A stretch of 24,134 nucleotides of DNA, from contig JABMNC010000135.1 in NCBI GenBank assembly GCA_013205365.1, forward strand, positions 1-24,134. Direction: 5' to 3'. The DNA is from Cryomorphaceae bacterium. Its GTDB lineage: Bacteria; Bacteroidota; Bacteroidia; Flavobacteriales; Schleiferiaceae. The notes beneath the pieces are model-generated. The model was not told where the DNA came from. It saw only the letters and a list, made by a program, of their open reading frames with translations, and did no database searches. Positions 1 to 6,782 of the stretch are shown here, in pieces (position 1 is the stretch's first letter; each line of letters begins with the position of its first letter). The translations under genes and the position numbers were made by a program.

Positions 1-1360
1 CAGTATAAAGGTATTTGCCCCCTCCGGTAGTCTGGTCTCCGGCAGGCCCTGTTCCAAATGTTGCGGTGGGACCGGTCCGCACCGACCAGCCAAAACCAGC
101 GGTAAGGGGGTTGGGCGAGACCTCGTAGTTGCGTCCTGAGGGAGGGTTGCCCATGGGGAATACTCCTCGGTGTAGGGTACCTGAGGTGCCAGCACCAGTG
201 CCAGACATCCAGAAGAATTGTTCAAAATTCTCAAGATAGGGGAACTGGGTAACCACAAAGGGGAAGCTGTTGGGCAGCGCGGGGCCACAGGTGGCAGGAG
301 GCGAAGGATCGCGCCAAAAGGTATTGAAGGTAATTGCCGCAGCAGTAGAAGGCGATCGAGCAGTGTTCTCGTCGCAGGCACAGTCGTAGGCAAGCACGTA
401 CCAATCTACGGTATCTCCCACCACAAGGTTGTTGAAGGTATGGGTGTACTCCGAAGAGTCAGGGCAGTTGGCCGTATTGATGGCCGTCATGTTAAGCCAA
501 TTCCAAATTCCGTTGTTGAGTCGATAATGCAGCACCACAGAATCCATCCCTGACTTGGGCAGAATTTTATCGATTGCTCGCAGGCGAATCTGTTCGGAGG
601 CTTGATAGCGCGCTCCAATGGGTTCCCTCCGCGGATTCAAGTTCCAATTAATGGTTGGGGGTATTAGCTCACAGGGCGCTGCCTCCACCTTTAAATTGTC
701 CACAAACCAGCCAGCGGTGTTGGCCGTACCACTAGGGACTCGGTACTGAAGGGCAAACCGCACTAAAACCTGGGCAAATCCGGTACCGGTGCCCGTGGGT
801 CCGCTGCCTGCAATGCTCGAAATATCAAAAACTTCGTTGGACCACCAGCCGTTGGTTGGGGCTATTCCTTGGCCTACTGTAGTAGCTCCGCCCCAAAAAG
901 GTGTGGTCGCAGAGTTTGCATACATGATTTCATTGACGTAGCCGAGGGTTGCAAAGCTGGAGCTCGCTCCCCGGTAGTGAGTGCCCGAGAGGGTACTCCA
1001 AGTTTGGCCGTTGTTGGTCGAGACGCTTATGTATCCGCGTTGGCCAAAGTGGATCTTACCAATGTGGTCAAACGAGAGTCGAACAAAGGAGTTTCCAAGA
1101 GTTGAAAAAGCTAAAGTCTGAAAGAAAAGGGTGTCTTGCGGCAGGACACTGGCGTGGTAGCTGTGCGTTCCGCTCACGCTTAATGCGCTAGTGTCGTTCC
1201 AGAACAGGCTAGGGCCAGGCTGGGTGTGAAAGGTGGTTACGTTGTGCGGCGGTGAGTCAAAATCCTCACTGTATACGGTAGTTATCTGTGCTTTAGCGCT
1301 GAAATTCAGCACAATGCTGACTATGGCAACCAAGCCAATGCGGCGTACTAAGTTTCTCAT
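1..1360 (-). CDS. Secreted adhesin-like multidomain protein, 3' end cut by window edge
   Basis: The frame is open from an ATG at 1360 to the left edge: 453 codons with no stop, so the C-terminus is missing. The first ~25 residues form a signal peptide (basic MRNLVRR, hydrophobic stretch, then SAKAQ), so the product is exported. Residues ~30-230 resemble a MAM/jelly-roll carbohydrate-binding-like domain ending in the typical GWFVDNLKVE strand. An Ig-like segment follows, with text typical of Bacteroidota surface proteins (SVVLHYRLNNGIW, VGDTVDWYVLAYD). A second jelly-roll domain begins near residue 385 (FPYLENFEQF) and is interrupted at GGGKYLYT, a motif also present in the subtilase of this window (KYLYLE). 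By analogy I expect a T9SS sorting domain beyond the edge, but it is not visible. It has its own upstream promoter-like box. Exact function is unknown; adhesion or polymer binding is an inference. Confidence 0.8.
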   Translation of the reverse strand, partial: MRNLVRRIGLVAIVSIVLNFSAKAQITTVYSEDFDSPPHNVTTFHTQPGPSLFWNDTSALSVSGTHSYHASVLPQDTLFFQTLAFSTLGNSFVRLSFDHIGKIHFGQRGYISVSTNNGQTWSTLSGTHYRGASSSFATLGYVNEIMYANSATTPFWGGATTVGQGIAPTNGWWSNEVFDISSIAGSGPTGTGTGFAQVLVRFALQYRVPSGTANTAGWFVDNLKVEAAPCELIPPTINWNLNPRREPIGARYQASEQIRLRAIDKILPKSGMDSVVLHYRLNNGIWNWLNMTAINTANCPDSSEYTHTFNNLVVGDTVDWYVLAYDCACDENTARSPSTAAAITFNTFWRDPSPPATCGPALPNSFPFVVTQFPYLENFEQFFWMSGTGAGTSGTLHRGVFPMGNPPSGRNYEVSPNPLTAGFGWSVRTGPTATFGTGPAGDQTTGGGKYLYT

Positions 1361-1381
1361 ATCGTGCATTCTTTGCTCTTT

Positions 1382-1394
1382 TTGGGAATCCCAA
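1382..1394. other. 13-base palindrome in the leader of the secreted protein
   Basis: TTGGGAATCCCAA is a perfect inverted repeat between the promoter-like box and the start codon of the left-edge secreted protein. On the minus-strand transcript it would sit at or close to the 5' end of the RNA. It could be an operator or a small 5' stabilising hairpin. No U-run follows on either strand, so it is not a convincing terminator. Confidence 0.35.
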
Positions 1395-1400
1395 GAACTT

Positions 1401-1408
1401 CAAATATA
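1401..1408 (-). promoter_or_regulatory. Bacteroidota -7 box (TATATTTG) for the secreted protein
   Basis: The minus strand reads TATATTTG, a full match to the Bacteroidota sigma-ABfr -7 consensus TAnnTTTG. It lies 40 bases before the ATG at 1360, in the 70-base gap after the FAH gene. No convincing TTG -33 element is visible. It suggests the secreted protein is transcribed separately from the upstream metabolic genes. Confidence 0.5.
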
Positions 1409-1430
1409 CGAGAACTAGCGGAGTGTTTTT

Positions 1431-2036
1431 CTATCGAATGTTCAGCCGTAGCCTTGAATCGTCATTCAAAAACCCCTCTAGCGAGTCGCCGGGCTTCACG
1501 GGCCCAACTCCGGCCGGAGTGCCGGTAAAAATAATGTCGCCTTTTTTGAGGGTGAAGTAGGTGCTGATGAAGGCAATTAGGTCTTCAAGGGGAGTTAAAA
1601 AATCGCGGGTATTGCCGTTTTGCACTGTTTCGCCATTCTTCTCAAGGCGGATTTGGTGATCCGTGGGTTCGGCAGGCATGGGGCTCCAGGTTCCCAGTAC
1701 CGCACTGCCGTCAAAACCCTTTGCACGCTCCCATGGTAGACCCTTGTTTTTGAGTTCCGTTTGCAGGTCACGAGCCGTGAAGTCAAGACCAACGGTCATG
1801 GCATCTAAATATCGGTATGCGAAGCGAGGTTCGATGAACTTACCAACTTTACCTATGCGCAGTACCCATTCGATTTCATGGTGCACGTCCTGGGTCCAGG
1901 GCGGAATCACAAAGGGGTTCCGAGGCGGAAGCAGGGCGGAATCGGGCTTGCAAAAAATAACAGGTTCCTCGGGCAGGCTATTCCCGAGTTCCAGGGCATG
2001 GGCCTTATAGTTGCGGCCAACGCAGACAATTTTCAT
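1431..2036 (-). CDS. Fumarylacetoacetate hydrolase (FAH) family protein
   Basis: A 201-residue single-domain FAH-fold enzyme, the size of FAHD1/YcgM-type acylpyruvate hydrolases or oxaloacetate decarboxylases. It starts with the family signature KIVCVGRNYKAHA. The metal site is intact: E54 and E56 in HHEIEW and D85 in GLDFTARD, matching the Mg/Mn ligands of FAHD1. FTGTPAGVGPVKPGD near residue 170 is the conserved second motif. These enzymes cleave C-C bonds in acylpyruvates or decarboxylate small keto acids in the cytosol. The exact substrate cannot be read from sequence. The ATG overlaps the stop of the exonuclease gene by four bases (ATGA), implying translational coupling in an operon with the E2 subunit. 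Confidence 0.93.
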   Translation of the reverse strand: MKIVCVGRNYKAHALELGNSLPEEPVIFCKPDSALLPPRNPFVIPPWTQDVHHEIEWVLRIGKVGKFIEPRFAYRYLDAMTVGLDFTARDLQTELKNKGLPWERAKGFDGSAVLGTWSPMPAEPTDHQIRLEKNGETVQNGNTRDFLTPLEDLIAFISTYFTLKKGDIIFTGTPAGVGPVKPGDSLEGFLNDDSRLRLNIR

Positions 2037-2788
2037 CGCATTCGCAGGCGTATCGCCGTCAGAATTTTCTTCGTAAACAGCGGGAAGTCCGCGTTCTGCA
2101 GCCAGGAGTAGTACCCGGAATCCTTGGAAAGCACGTGGCTCACGCGCTGCCCTTTGTACTTCCCAAAGCTGAACTGCTCCTGACCCTCGCTGTCGTACGT
2201 TATGAAGCCAGCGAAGTCTGCTGCTTTATTCATCGTACTGAAGTCGCTCAGGGCTGGAACTTCTCTCGGTAGGTCTTCGTAACGCAAGAGCTGGGCCTTG
2301 AGAACATCATAGGTCGCCCTAACGTCTGCTTCGGCACTGTGGGCGTTCACCAGGTCGGATTCGCAATAAAACTTCAGTGCGGCAACGAGGGTGCGCTGCT
2401 CCTTTTTATGAAAAATGTTTTGCACATCAATGCTCCGGCATTGGCTCAAATCAAAATCGCTTCCGGCGCGCAGGAGTTCCTCGGCCAGTAGGGGAATGTC
2501 AAACTTATTGCTGTTGTAGCCCACCAGGTCGCTGCCCTGAAGCATTGGTACGAGTTCTGGCAAGATTCCTTCAAAAGCGGGAGCGTCGGCTACGTCAGCA
2601 TCACTGATTCCGTGAATTTCGGTTACTACTGCAGGGATTGGAATGCCCGGATTCACCCGCCAGGTTTTCACGGTTTCGCTGCCGTCAGGCTGGATTCGCA
2701 GCACGCATAGCTCTACGATGCGGTCGTGCACCACGTTTACACCGGTAGACTCTATGTCAAAGACGCACAGGGGTCTTGTGAGCAGCAT
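2033..2788 (-). CDS. DEDDh 3'-5' exonuclease with C-terminal DUF3820/ExoX-like domain
   Basis: A 251-residue protein of the DNA polymerase III epsilon/exonuclease X group. Catalytic residues are all visible: D11 and E13 in FDIESTG, D97 in NKFDIPLL, H150 and D155 in NAHSAEAD. Residues ~200-251 (FGKYKGQRVSHVL, then YYSWL) form a DUF3820-type C-terminal domain found in ExoX-like nucleases. It should degrade DNA or RNA ends in the cytosol; a proofreading, repair or RNA-trimming role cannot be distinguished. I chose the ATG at 2788 because it gives a one-base TGATG overlap with the E2 stop and a compact N-terminus. A start at 2812 would add eight residues that overlap E2. The stop overlaps the FAH start by four bases. 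Confidence 0.93.
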   Translation of the reverse strand: MLLTRPLCVFDIESTGVNVVHDRIVELCVLRIQPDGSETVKTWRVNPGIPIPAVVTEIHGISDADVADAPAFEGILPELVPMLQGSDLVGYNSNKFDIPLLAEELLRAGSDFDLSQCRSIDVQNIFHKKEQRTLVAALKFYCESDLVNAHSAEADVRATYDVLKAQLLRYEDLPREVPALSDFSTMNKAADFAGFITYDSEGQEQFSFGKYKGQRVSHVLSKDSGYYSWLQNADFPLFTKKILTAIRLRMR

Positions 2789-4263
2789 CACAGTTCGCGG
2801 TTCGGATCCCATTGCTCTAAGTAGTCTGCAACCCTGCGAACAAACATTCCGCCCAAGGCGCCGTCTACCACTCGGTGGTCGTAGGAGTGCGAAAGGAACA
2901 TTTTATGGCGAATTGCGATCACGTCTCCTTCGGGCGTTTCAATCACGGCGGGCATCTTGCGAATTGCGCCAAGTGCCATAATGGCCGCCTGAGGCTGATT
3001 AATAATAGGAGTTCCTAGAATGTTTCCAAAGCTTCCGACGTTGGTTACCGTGTAGGTTCCGCCCTGCACGTCGTCGGGCTTGAGGCTGTTGGTCCGCGCG
3101 AGGTTAGCCATCTCATTGACTGCCTTGGTCATTCCGCTCAGACTCAGTCGGTCGGCGTTCTTAATAACCGGAACAATGAGGTTGCCGCTTGGCAGTGCAG
3201 TAGCCATTCCCAGGTTAATTGGTTTGTGGTAGATGATGTTGTTGCCGTCCACGCTAACGTTAATGTTTGGAAAATCTTTAATGGCCTTAACCACAGCCTC
3301 CATAAAGATGGGAGTAAAGGTGAGGCGTTCTCCTTCGCGTTTTTCAAAGGCGGACTTTACCCGTTCGCGCCATTGAACAATAAGCGTGACGTCGGCCTCC
3401 ACAAAAGAGGTTACGTGCGGGGAGACGTGCTTGCTCATGACCATGTGGTCTGCAATGAGTCTGCGCATGCGGTCCATTTCTCGGATCTCGTCTCCGGGGA
3501 AGATGGTTGGGGCAGGGGCCTTAAATCCCGTGCTTGCCATGCTCGCGGAGCCTGCGCTGCTCGACGCAGCGGACGTAACAGCAGCAACTGCAGCAGGTGC
3601 TGAATTCATGGATTGAACACCGCTCGCGCGCTGGGCTATAAAGGCTAGTAGGTCCTGTTTGGTGACTCGTCCGTCATGGCCTGAACCCAAAATGGCGTCG
3701 AGTTCTGTTTGCGAAACAACCTCCTGGGAGGCCATGCTGCGCACTAAGGGCGAGTAAAAGCGCGTGGCGCTGCTCTTAGCCTCTAAGGGTGAACTGTGCG
3801 CTACAGGTTGACTTGGACTCGGGACTTCCACAGCAGCGACTGGGGCTTCGGCTCGGAGTTCGATCGCCTGAGGGACGGCGGCGGCAGGCCTGTCGGTCTC
3901 TACTTTGGCCGGAACGGAGGCGGCAGGCCTGTCGGTCTCTACTTTGGCCGGAACGGAGGCGGCAGGCCTGTCGGTCTCTACTTTGGTCGGAACGGAGGCG
4001 GCTTCGGGTACCGGGGACTTGCCGGGTGCTCCGGTCTCAATTAGGCCAATGACTTGGTCTACCTTGATGACGTCGTTCTCGTTAAAGAGCTTTTTGGTAA
4101 GAATTCCCGCAACCGGAGAGGGGATGTCGCTGTCTACCTTATCGGTTGCGATCGTCAAAATAGACTCATCAATGGCAATGGCGTCGCCCTCGTTTTTGAG
4201 CCACTGCGTAATGGTGGCCTCGGCTACGGATTCGCCCATCTTGGGCATAGTCAATTCAAACAT
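2788..4263 (-). CDS. 2-oxo acid dehydrogenase complex E2 (dihydrolipoamide acyltransferase)
   Basis: A 491-residue E2 core subunit. Residues 1-78 are a single lipoyl domain with the lipoylated lysine K42 in ATDKVDSD. A flexible Ala/Pro linker (~80-165) contains three copies of a 13-residue repeat (VPxKVETDRPAAx). Residues ~168-208 form the peripheral subunit-binding domain. The catalytic acyltransferase domain fills ~260-491, with H463 and D467 in the DHRVVDG active-site motif. It transfers acyl groups from E1 to CoA. With one lipoyl domain it could belong to a branched-chain keto acid, 2-oxoglutarate or pyruvate complex. I favour branched-chain, but E1 and E3 are not in the window to confirm it. 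A TAAATTTG promoter-like box lies 20 bases upstream, across the stop of the glycosyltransferase gene. The stop is shared with the exonuclease start (TGATG). Confidence 0.96.
   Translation of the reverse strand: MFELTMPKMGESVAEATITQWLKNEGDAIAIDESILTIATDKVDSDIPSPVAGILTKKLFNENDVIKVDQVIGLIETGAPGKSPVPEAASVPTKVETDRPAASVPAKVETDRPAASVPAKVETDRPAAAVPQAIELRAEAPVAAVEVPSPSQPVAHSSPLEAKSSATRFYSPLVRSMASQEVVSQTELDAILGSGHDGRVTKQDLLAFIAQRASGVQSMNSAPAAVAAVTSAASSSAGSASMASTGFKAPAPTIFPGDEIREMDRMRRLIADHMVMSKHVSPHVTSFVEADVTLIVQWRERVKSAFEKREGERLTFTPIFMEAVVKAIKDFPNINVSVDGNNIIYHKPINLGMATALPSGNLIVPVIKNADRLSLSGMTKAVNEMANLARTNSLKPDDVQGGTYTVTNVGSFGNILGTPIINQPQAAIMALGAIRKMPAVIETPEGDVIAIRHKMFLSHSYDHRVVDGALGGMFVRRVADYLEQWDPNREL
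3881..3997. repeat. Three tandem 39-base repeats inside the E2 linker
   Basis: Three head-to-tail copies at 3881-3919, 3920-3958 and 3959-3997. The first two are identical and the third differs at one base (C to T). On the minus strand each encodes 13 residues, VPxKVETDRPAAx, of the interdomain linker. The unit is a multiple of three, so gain or loss of copies keeps the reading frame. Near-identity at the DNA level points to recent duplication by slippage or unequal crossover. The long apparent plus-strand frames here are by-products of the repeat. Confidence 0.95.
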
Positions 4264-4283
4264 GGTCGATTCAGGTTGTGCTG

Positions 4284-4291
4284 CAAATTTA
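4284..4291 (-). promoter_or_regulatory. -7 box (TAAATTTG) for the E2-exonuclease-FAH genes
   Basis: The minus strand reads TAAATTTG, a full TAnnTTTG match ending 20 bases before the E2 ATG and overlapping the TAA stop of the glycosyltransferase gene. No good -33 TTG lies at the usual distance. It suggests E2, exonuclease and FAH can be transcribed independently of recR and the glycosyltransferase. Confidence 0.45.
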
Positions 4292-6127
4292 GGTCAAAGG
4301 TCGTCGGCGCAGCAGGGCAAAAACGTCTATATCTGCTTGCCAACGGTATGCATAGCGTCGGTCGGCCTCACGATCCCAATCTACCTGCCCGCTGGAGGGC
4401 ACATGGCTCACTACTCCTGGTTTAAGCGGACTCAATCCGAGGCCATCTCCGGCGTAGCCCACCCAGGATTTGCGGCCTAAAACGACCTCGGGAACTTCCC
4501 TCAAAAGAAGGCGACCCTGGCTAAAAAGAAGCAGGAGCGGGCTCGTGAAAACAAGGAATACCGTGATGACAAGGTGCAAGGCCTGGCGGCTTCGCCGAAC
4601 CACGGGCTTATCGAGCTCGGGCACCGCAGCCCCAGAAGCAATTCCTCGATGGTCGCTGCCGAGCGTCCACTCTGGGTAAACCATGCGGTAGCGCAGTCCC
4701 TGACCCCGCTGAGCAATCATCAAGGTAATGCCGTCGCGGTAGGTGAGGCCGGTCCCAGGATGCATCGAGATCAGGGCAGGCCGAAAGGTTGCAAGAGCGG
4801 CTTCTACCTTAGGACCCATAGGCAGATCAATGTCTAGTGAATCCTCGTGGTGAGCACGCAGCGGCTCGGGGCGGCCAAAATGTACGGTGCCACTTCGCAG
4901 TATTCCGAGGTGCCGAAGCCCAAGGGCAAATCGAGCCAGACGGCTGAGCATTGCGGTGGCGGCAAACATTAAGGCAGACAAGAGAATCAAGGCCCGAGAG
5001 AATCGCCATTCTATCGGGAGCAGGGCATAACCCACCAGCAGCGCGAGGGTCGCAAGAAGTCCGCCACTAAAGTAGCGGCGCAGCGATTTATGAGCCCCAC
5101 CCAAGGCGTAGTAAACGGCAAACCAGGTTAGGGCATAGGCCGGGAGCACATAGAGGCGGTATTCCGAAGGGTAGGTTCCCCCGTCAATGTAGCGGTGAGA
5201 ACGCTCCCAGTAGCTGGTAATCGCTTCGGCAAAGAAGTACCCGAGTAGGACATCCAAAACAAACGGAAGCACTAGGCCTCCCCATCGTCGCAGTAGGGTA
5301 GAGCTAGCCTTGGCATAAATTCCGAAGCTTATGAGGGCAGTGAACAAAGCGGCCTGCTTTGCAAAGTGCTTGCGTGCAAAAATGGCCATGGCCTCATGAA
5401 AGGTTTTGACGTGCTTCCAGGTAGCGTGCTTGGTGGACTCGCCTTTATAGTGGATTATTGGCGACGTCGCGAGGTAGTGGTTTTGCCAGCCAGCCTTTTG
5501 AATCCTATAGCTCAGGTCGATGTCTTCTCCGTACATAAAGAAGTCCTCATCAAATCCGCCCAAATCATTTAAAACGGACTTGCGCGCCATCATCCAGGCG
5601 CCGCAGTGCACGTCTACCTCATTATTTTGATCCTCGGGCAGGTGGCCGAGGTAGTAGCGCGCCCATCGCGGACTTTTTGGGCGCAAGGAACTTAGGCCAA
5701 GCAGGCGGTACAGGGCCACAAGGGGGGTAGGGATTCCGCGCTTGGATTCTGGGAGAAAGGCACCGGTGCCATCAATCATGCGGCAACCCAGGGATCCAAC
5801 CTGGGGATGCTCGGCCAGGTAGTCCAGGGCCACACTGAAGTTGTCTTCGGGAACAACCGTGTCAGGATTGAGAAAGAGCACGAATTCCCCCGTGGATTTT
5901 TGCAGTGCAAGGTTATTGGCCCGCCCAAATCCGAGGTTTGTGGGGGAGGCGATCCAATGCACTTCGGGGAACTGCGACTGGATCCATTCTTCGGACCCGT
6001 CGCTCGAGGCGTTATCTACCACGATTACTTCTACCTCGAGCCCTACAGACGCTGCGCGCACCGACCGGAGGCATTGGTCTAAGAATGCTTTGACGTTGTA
6101 GTTGACTATTAGGACCGAAAGGCGCAC
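4289..6127 (-). CDS. Family 2 glycosyltransferase with C-terminal membrane domain
   Basis: A 612-residue protein. Residues 1-~250 are a GT-A fold like rhamnosyltransferase WbbL: VLIVNYN at the start, VVDNASSDGS, NLGFGRANN, the nucleotide-sugar/metal motif FLNPDT (85-90) and FFMYGEDIDLSYR (197-208) with the likely catalytic E201/D202. After it come hydrophobic segments around 270-400 (for example LVLPFVLDVLLGYFFAEAI) and again near 525-545, so the protein is anchored in the inner membrane. A cytosolic C-terminal part follows, with KSWVGY resembling the end of polyprenyl-phosphate sugar transferases. It probably adds a sugar during surface polysaccharide or glycolipid synthesis. The start is GTG at 6127, since no ATG precedes the conserved first strand. 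It begins 9 bases after the recR stop, so the two are probably co-transcribed. Confidence 0.9.
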   Translation of the reverse strand: MRLSVLIVNYNVKAFLDQCLRSVRAASVGLEVEVIVVDNASSDGSEEWIQSQFPEVHWIASPTNLGFGRANNLALQKSTGEFVLFLNPDTVVPEDNFSVALDYLAEHPQVGSLGCRMIDGTGAFLPESKRGIPTPLVALYRLLGLSSLRPKSPRWARYYLGHLPEDQNNEVDVHCGAWMMARKSVLNDLGGFDEDFFMYGEDIDLSYRIQKAGWQNHYLATSPIIHYKGESTKHATWKHVKTFHEAMAIFARKHFAKQAALFTALISFGIYAKASSTLLRRWGGLVLPFVLDVLLGYFFAEAITSYWERSHRYIDGGTYPSEYRLYVLPAYALTWFAVYYALGGAHKSLRRYFSGGLLATLALLVGYALLPIEWRFSRALILLSALMFAATAMLSRLARFALGLRHLGILRSGTVHFGRPEPLRAHHEDSLDIDLPMGPKVEAALATFRPALISMHPGTGLTYRDGITLMIAQRGQGLRYRMVYPEWTLGSDHRGIASGAAVPELDKPVVRRSRQALHLVITVFLVFTSPLLLLFSQGRLLLREVPEVVLGRKSWVGYAGDGLGLSPLKPGVVSHVPSSGQVDWDREADRRYAYRWQADIDVFALLRRRPLT

Positions 6128-6136
6128 GCGGTGAAG

Positions 6137-6754
6137 TTAGCCTTTAATAGTCTGCTCGTAGGGAACTCGCTGCTCGACGGCTCGGCTGAGCGTGCGTTCG
6201 TCGGCGTATTCAAGGGCATCGCCCAGGGGCAGGCCTCGGGCTATTACCGTGAGCTTTACCCCGGTGGGCTGAAGCCGGCGGTAGAGGTAGAATGCGGTAG
6301 TGTCTCCCTCCATGGTGGTGCTAAGGGCAAAGACTACCTCAGTACTGCCTTCTGCGCTGACTCGCTCCAGCAGGTGGTCAATTTTTAGGTCGTTCGGACC
6401 CATTCCGTCCATAGGAGAAATTAACCCACCGAGCACATGGTAGCGGCCGCGGAAGGCCTGGGTATTTTCTAGGGCCAGCACGTCGCGCACGTCTTCTACC
6501 ACACAGAGGGTCTTGGGGTCGCGACGCGTGTCTGCACAAATAGTGCAGATCGGCGTATCGCTCAGCGAGTGGCATTGGTCGCAGAGGGTGGTTTGCTCCG
6601 CAAGGTTGTGAATGGCCTCCGCCAGTTGTTCCATGCGTCCCTCGCCTTGCTGTATCAAATGCAGCGCAAGACGCAGTGCCGACCTTCGTCCGATTCCCGG
6701 CAGGCGCGACAATTCGCTTACCGCGCGCTCTAAGGCAGCTGAAGGAAGTTCCAT
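6137..6754 (-). CDS. recR: Recombination mediator protein RecR
   Basis: A 205-residue RecR of normal length. It has the helix-hairpin-helix LPGIGRRSALRLA (~18-30), the zinc-binding C4 cluster C58/C61/C70/C73 (CDQC and CTIC), the Toprim domain starting LCVVEDVRDV (~83) and the conserved GGLISPMDGMGP segment. With RecO and RecF it loads RecA at gapped DNA; recF is also in this window but far away. The gene is divergent from a symporter gene, with only 28 bases between the start codons. A TATTTTTG box ends four bases before its ATG, suggesting a nearly leaderless message. The glycosyltransferase follows after 9 bases. Confidence 0.98.
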   Translation of the reverse strand: MELPSAALERAVSELSRLPGIGRRSALRLALHLIQQGEGRMEQLAEAIHNLAEQTTLCDQCHSLSDTPICTICADTRRDPKTLCVVEDVRDVLALENTQAFRGRYHVLGGLISPMDGMGPNDLKIDHLLERVSAEGSTEVVFALSTTMEGDTTAFYLYRRLQPTGVKLTVIARGLPLGDALEYADERTLSRAVEQRVPYEQTIKG

Positions 6755-6758
6755 TGGT

Positions 6759-6766
6759 CAAAAATA
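6759..6766 (-). promoter_or_regulatory. -7 box (TATTTTTG) for recR
   Basis: The minus strand reads TATTTTTG, a full TAnnTTTG match, then four bases (ACCA) and the recR ATG. Transcription from here would start at or very near the start codon. It lies 3 bases from the opposite-facing box of the symporter gene. No clear -33 element is visible. Confidence 0.4.
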
Positions 6767-6769
6767 CGG

Positions 6770-6777
6770 CATCTTTG
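6770..6777 (+). promoter_or_regulatory. Near-consensus -7 box (CATCTTTG) for the symporter gene
   Basis: The plus strand reads CATCTTTG, one mismatch to TAnnTTTG, followed by CAGCG and the ATG at 6783. The five-base spacing again implies little or no 5' leader. Confidence 0.35.
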
Positions 6778-6782
6778 CAGCG

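Noticed and set aside
218..1191. Short plus-strand frames in the first 1.2 kb
   Set aside because: They are antisense to the partial secreted protein, whose signal peptide and domain motifs are clear on the minus strand.
3881..3997. CRISPR-like or mobile repeat
   Set aside because: Units are directly adjacent without spacers, in frame inside a known linker, and have no cas genes or inverted ends nearby.
3905..4480. Plus-strand 191-codon open frame across the E2 5' half
   Set aside because: Its length comes from the in-frame tandem repeats and the GC-rich E2 codons on the other strand. The translation (repeated GLSVSTLAGTEAA) has no domain and spans two real genes.
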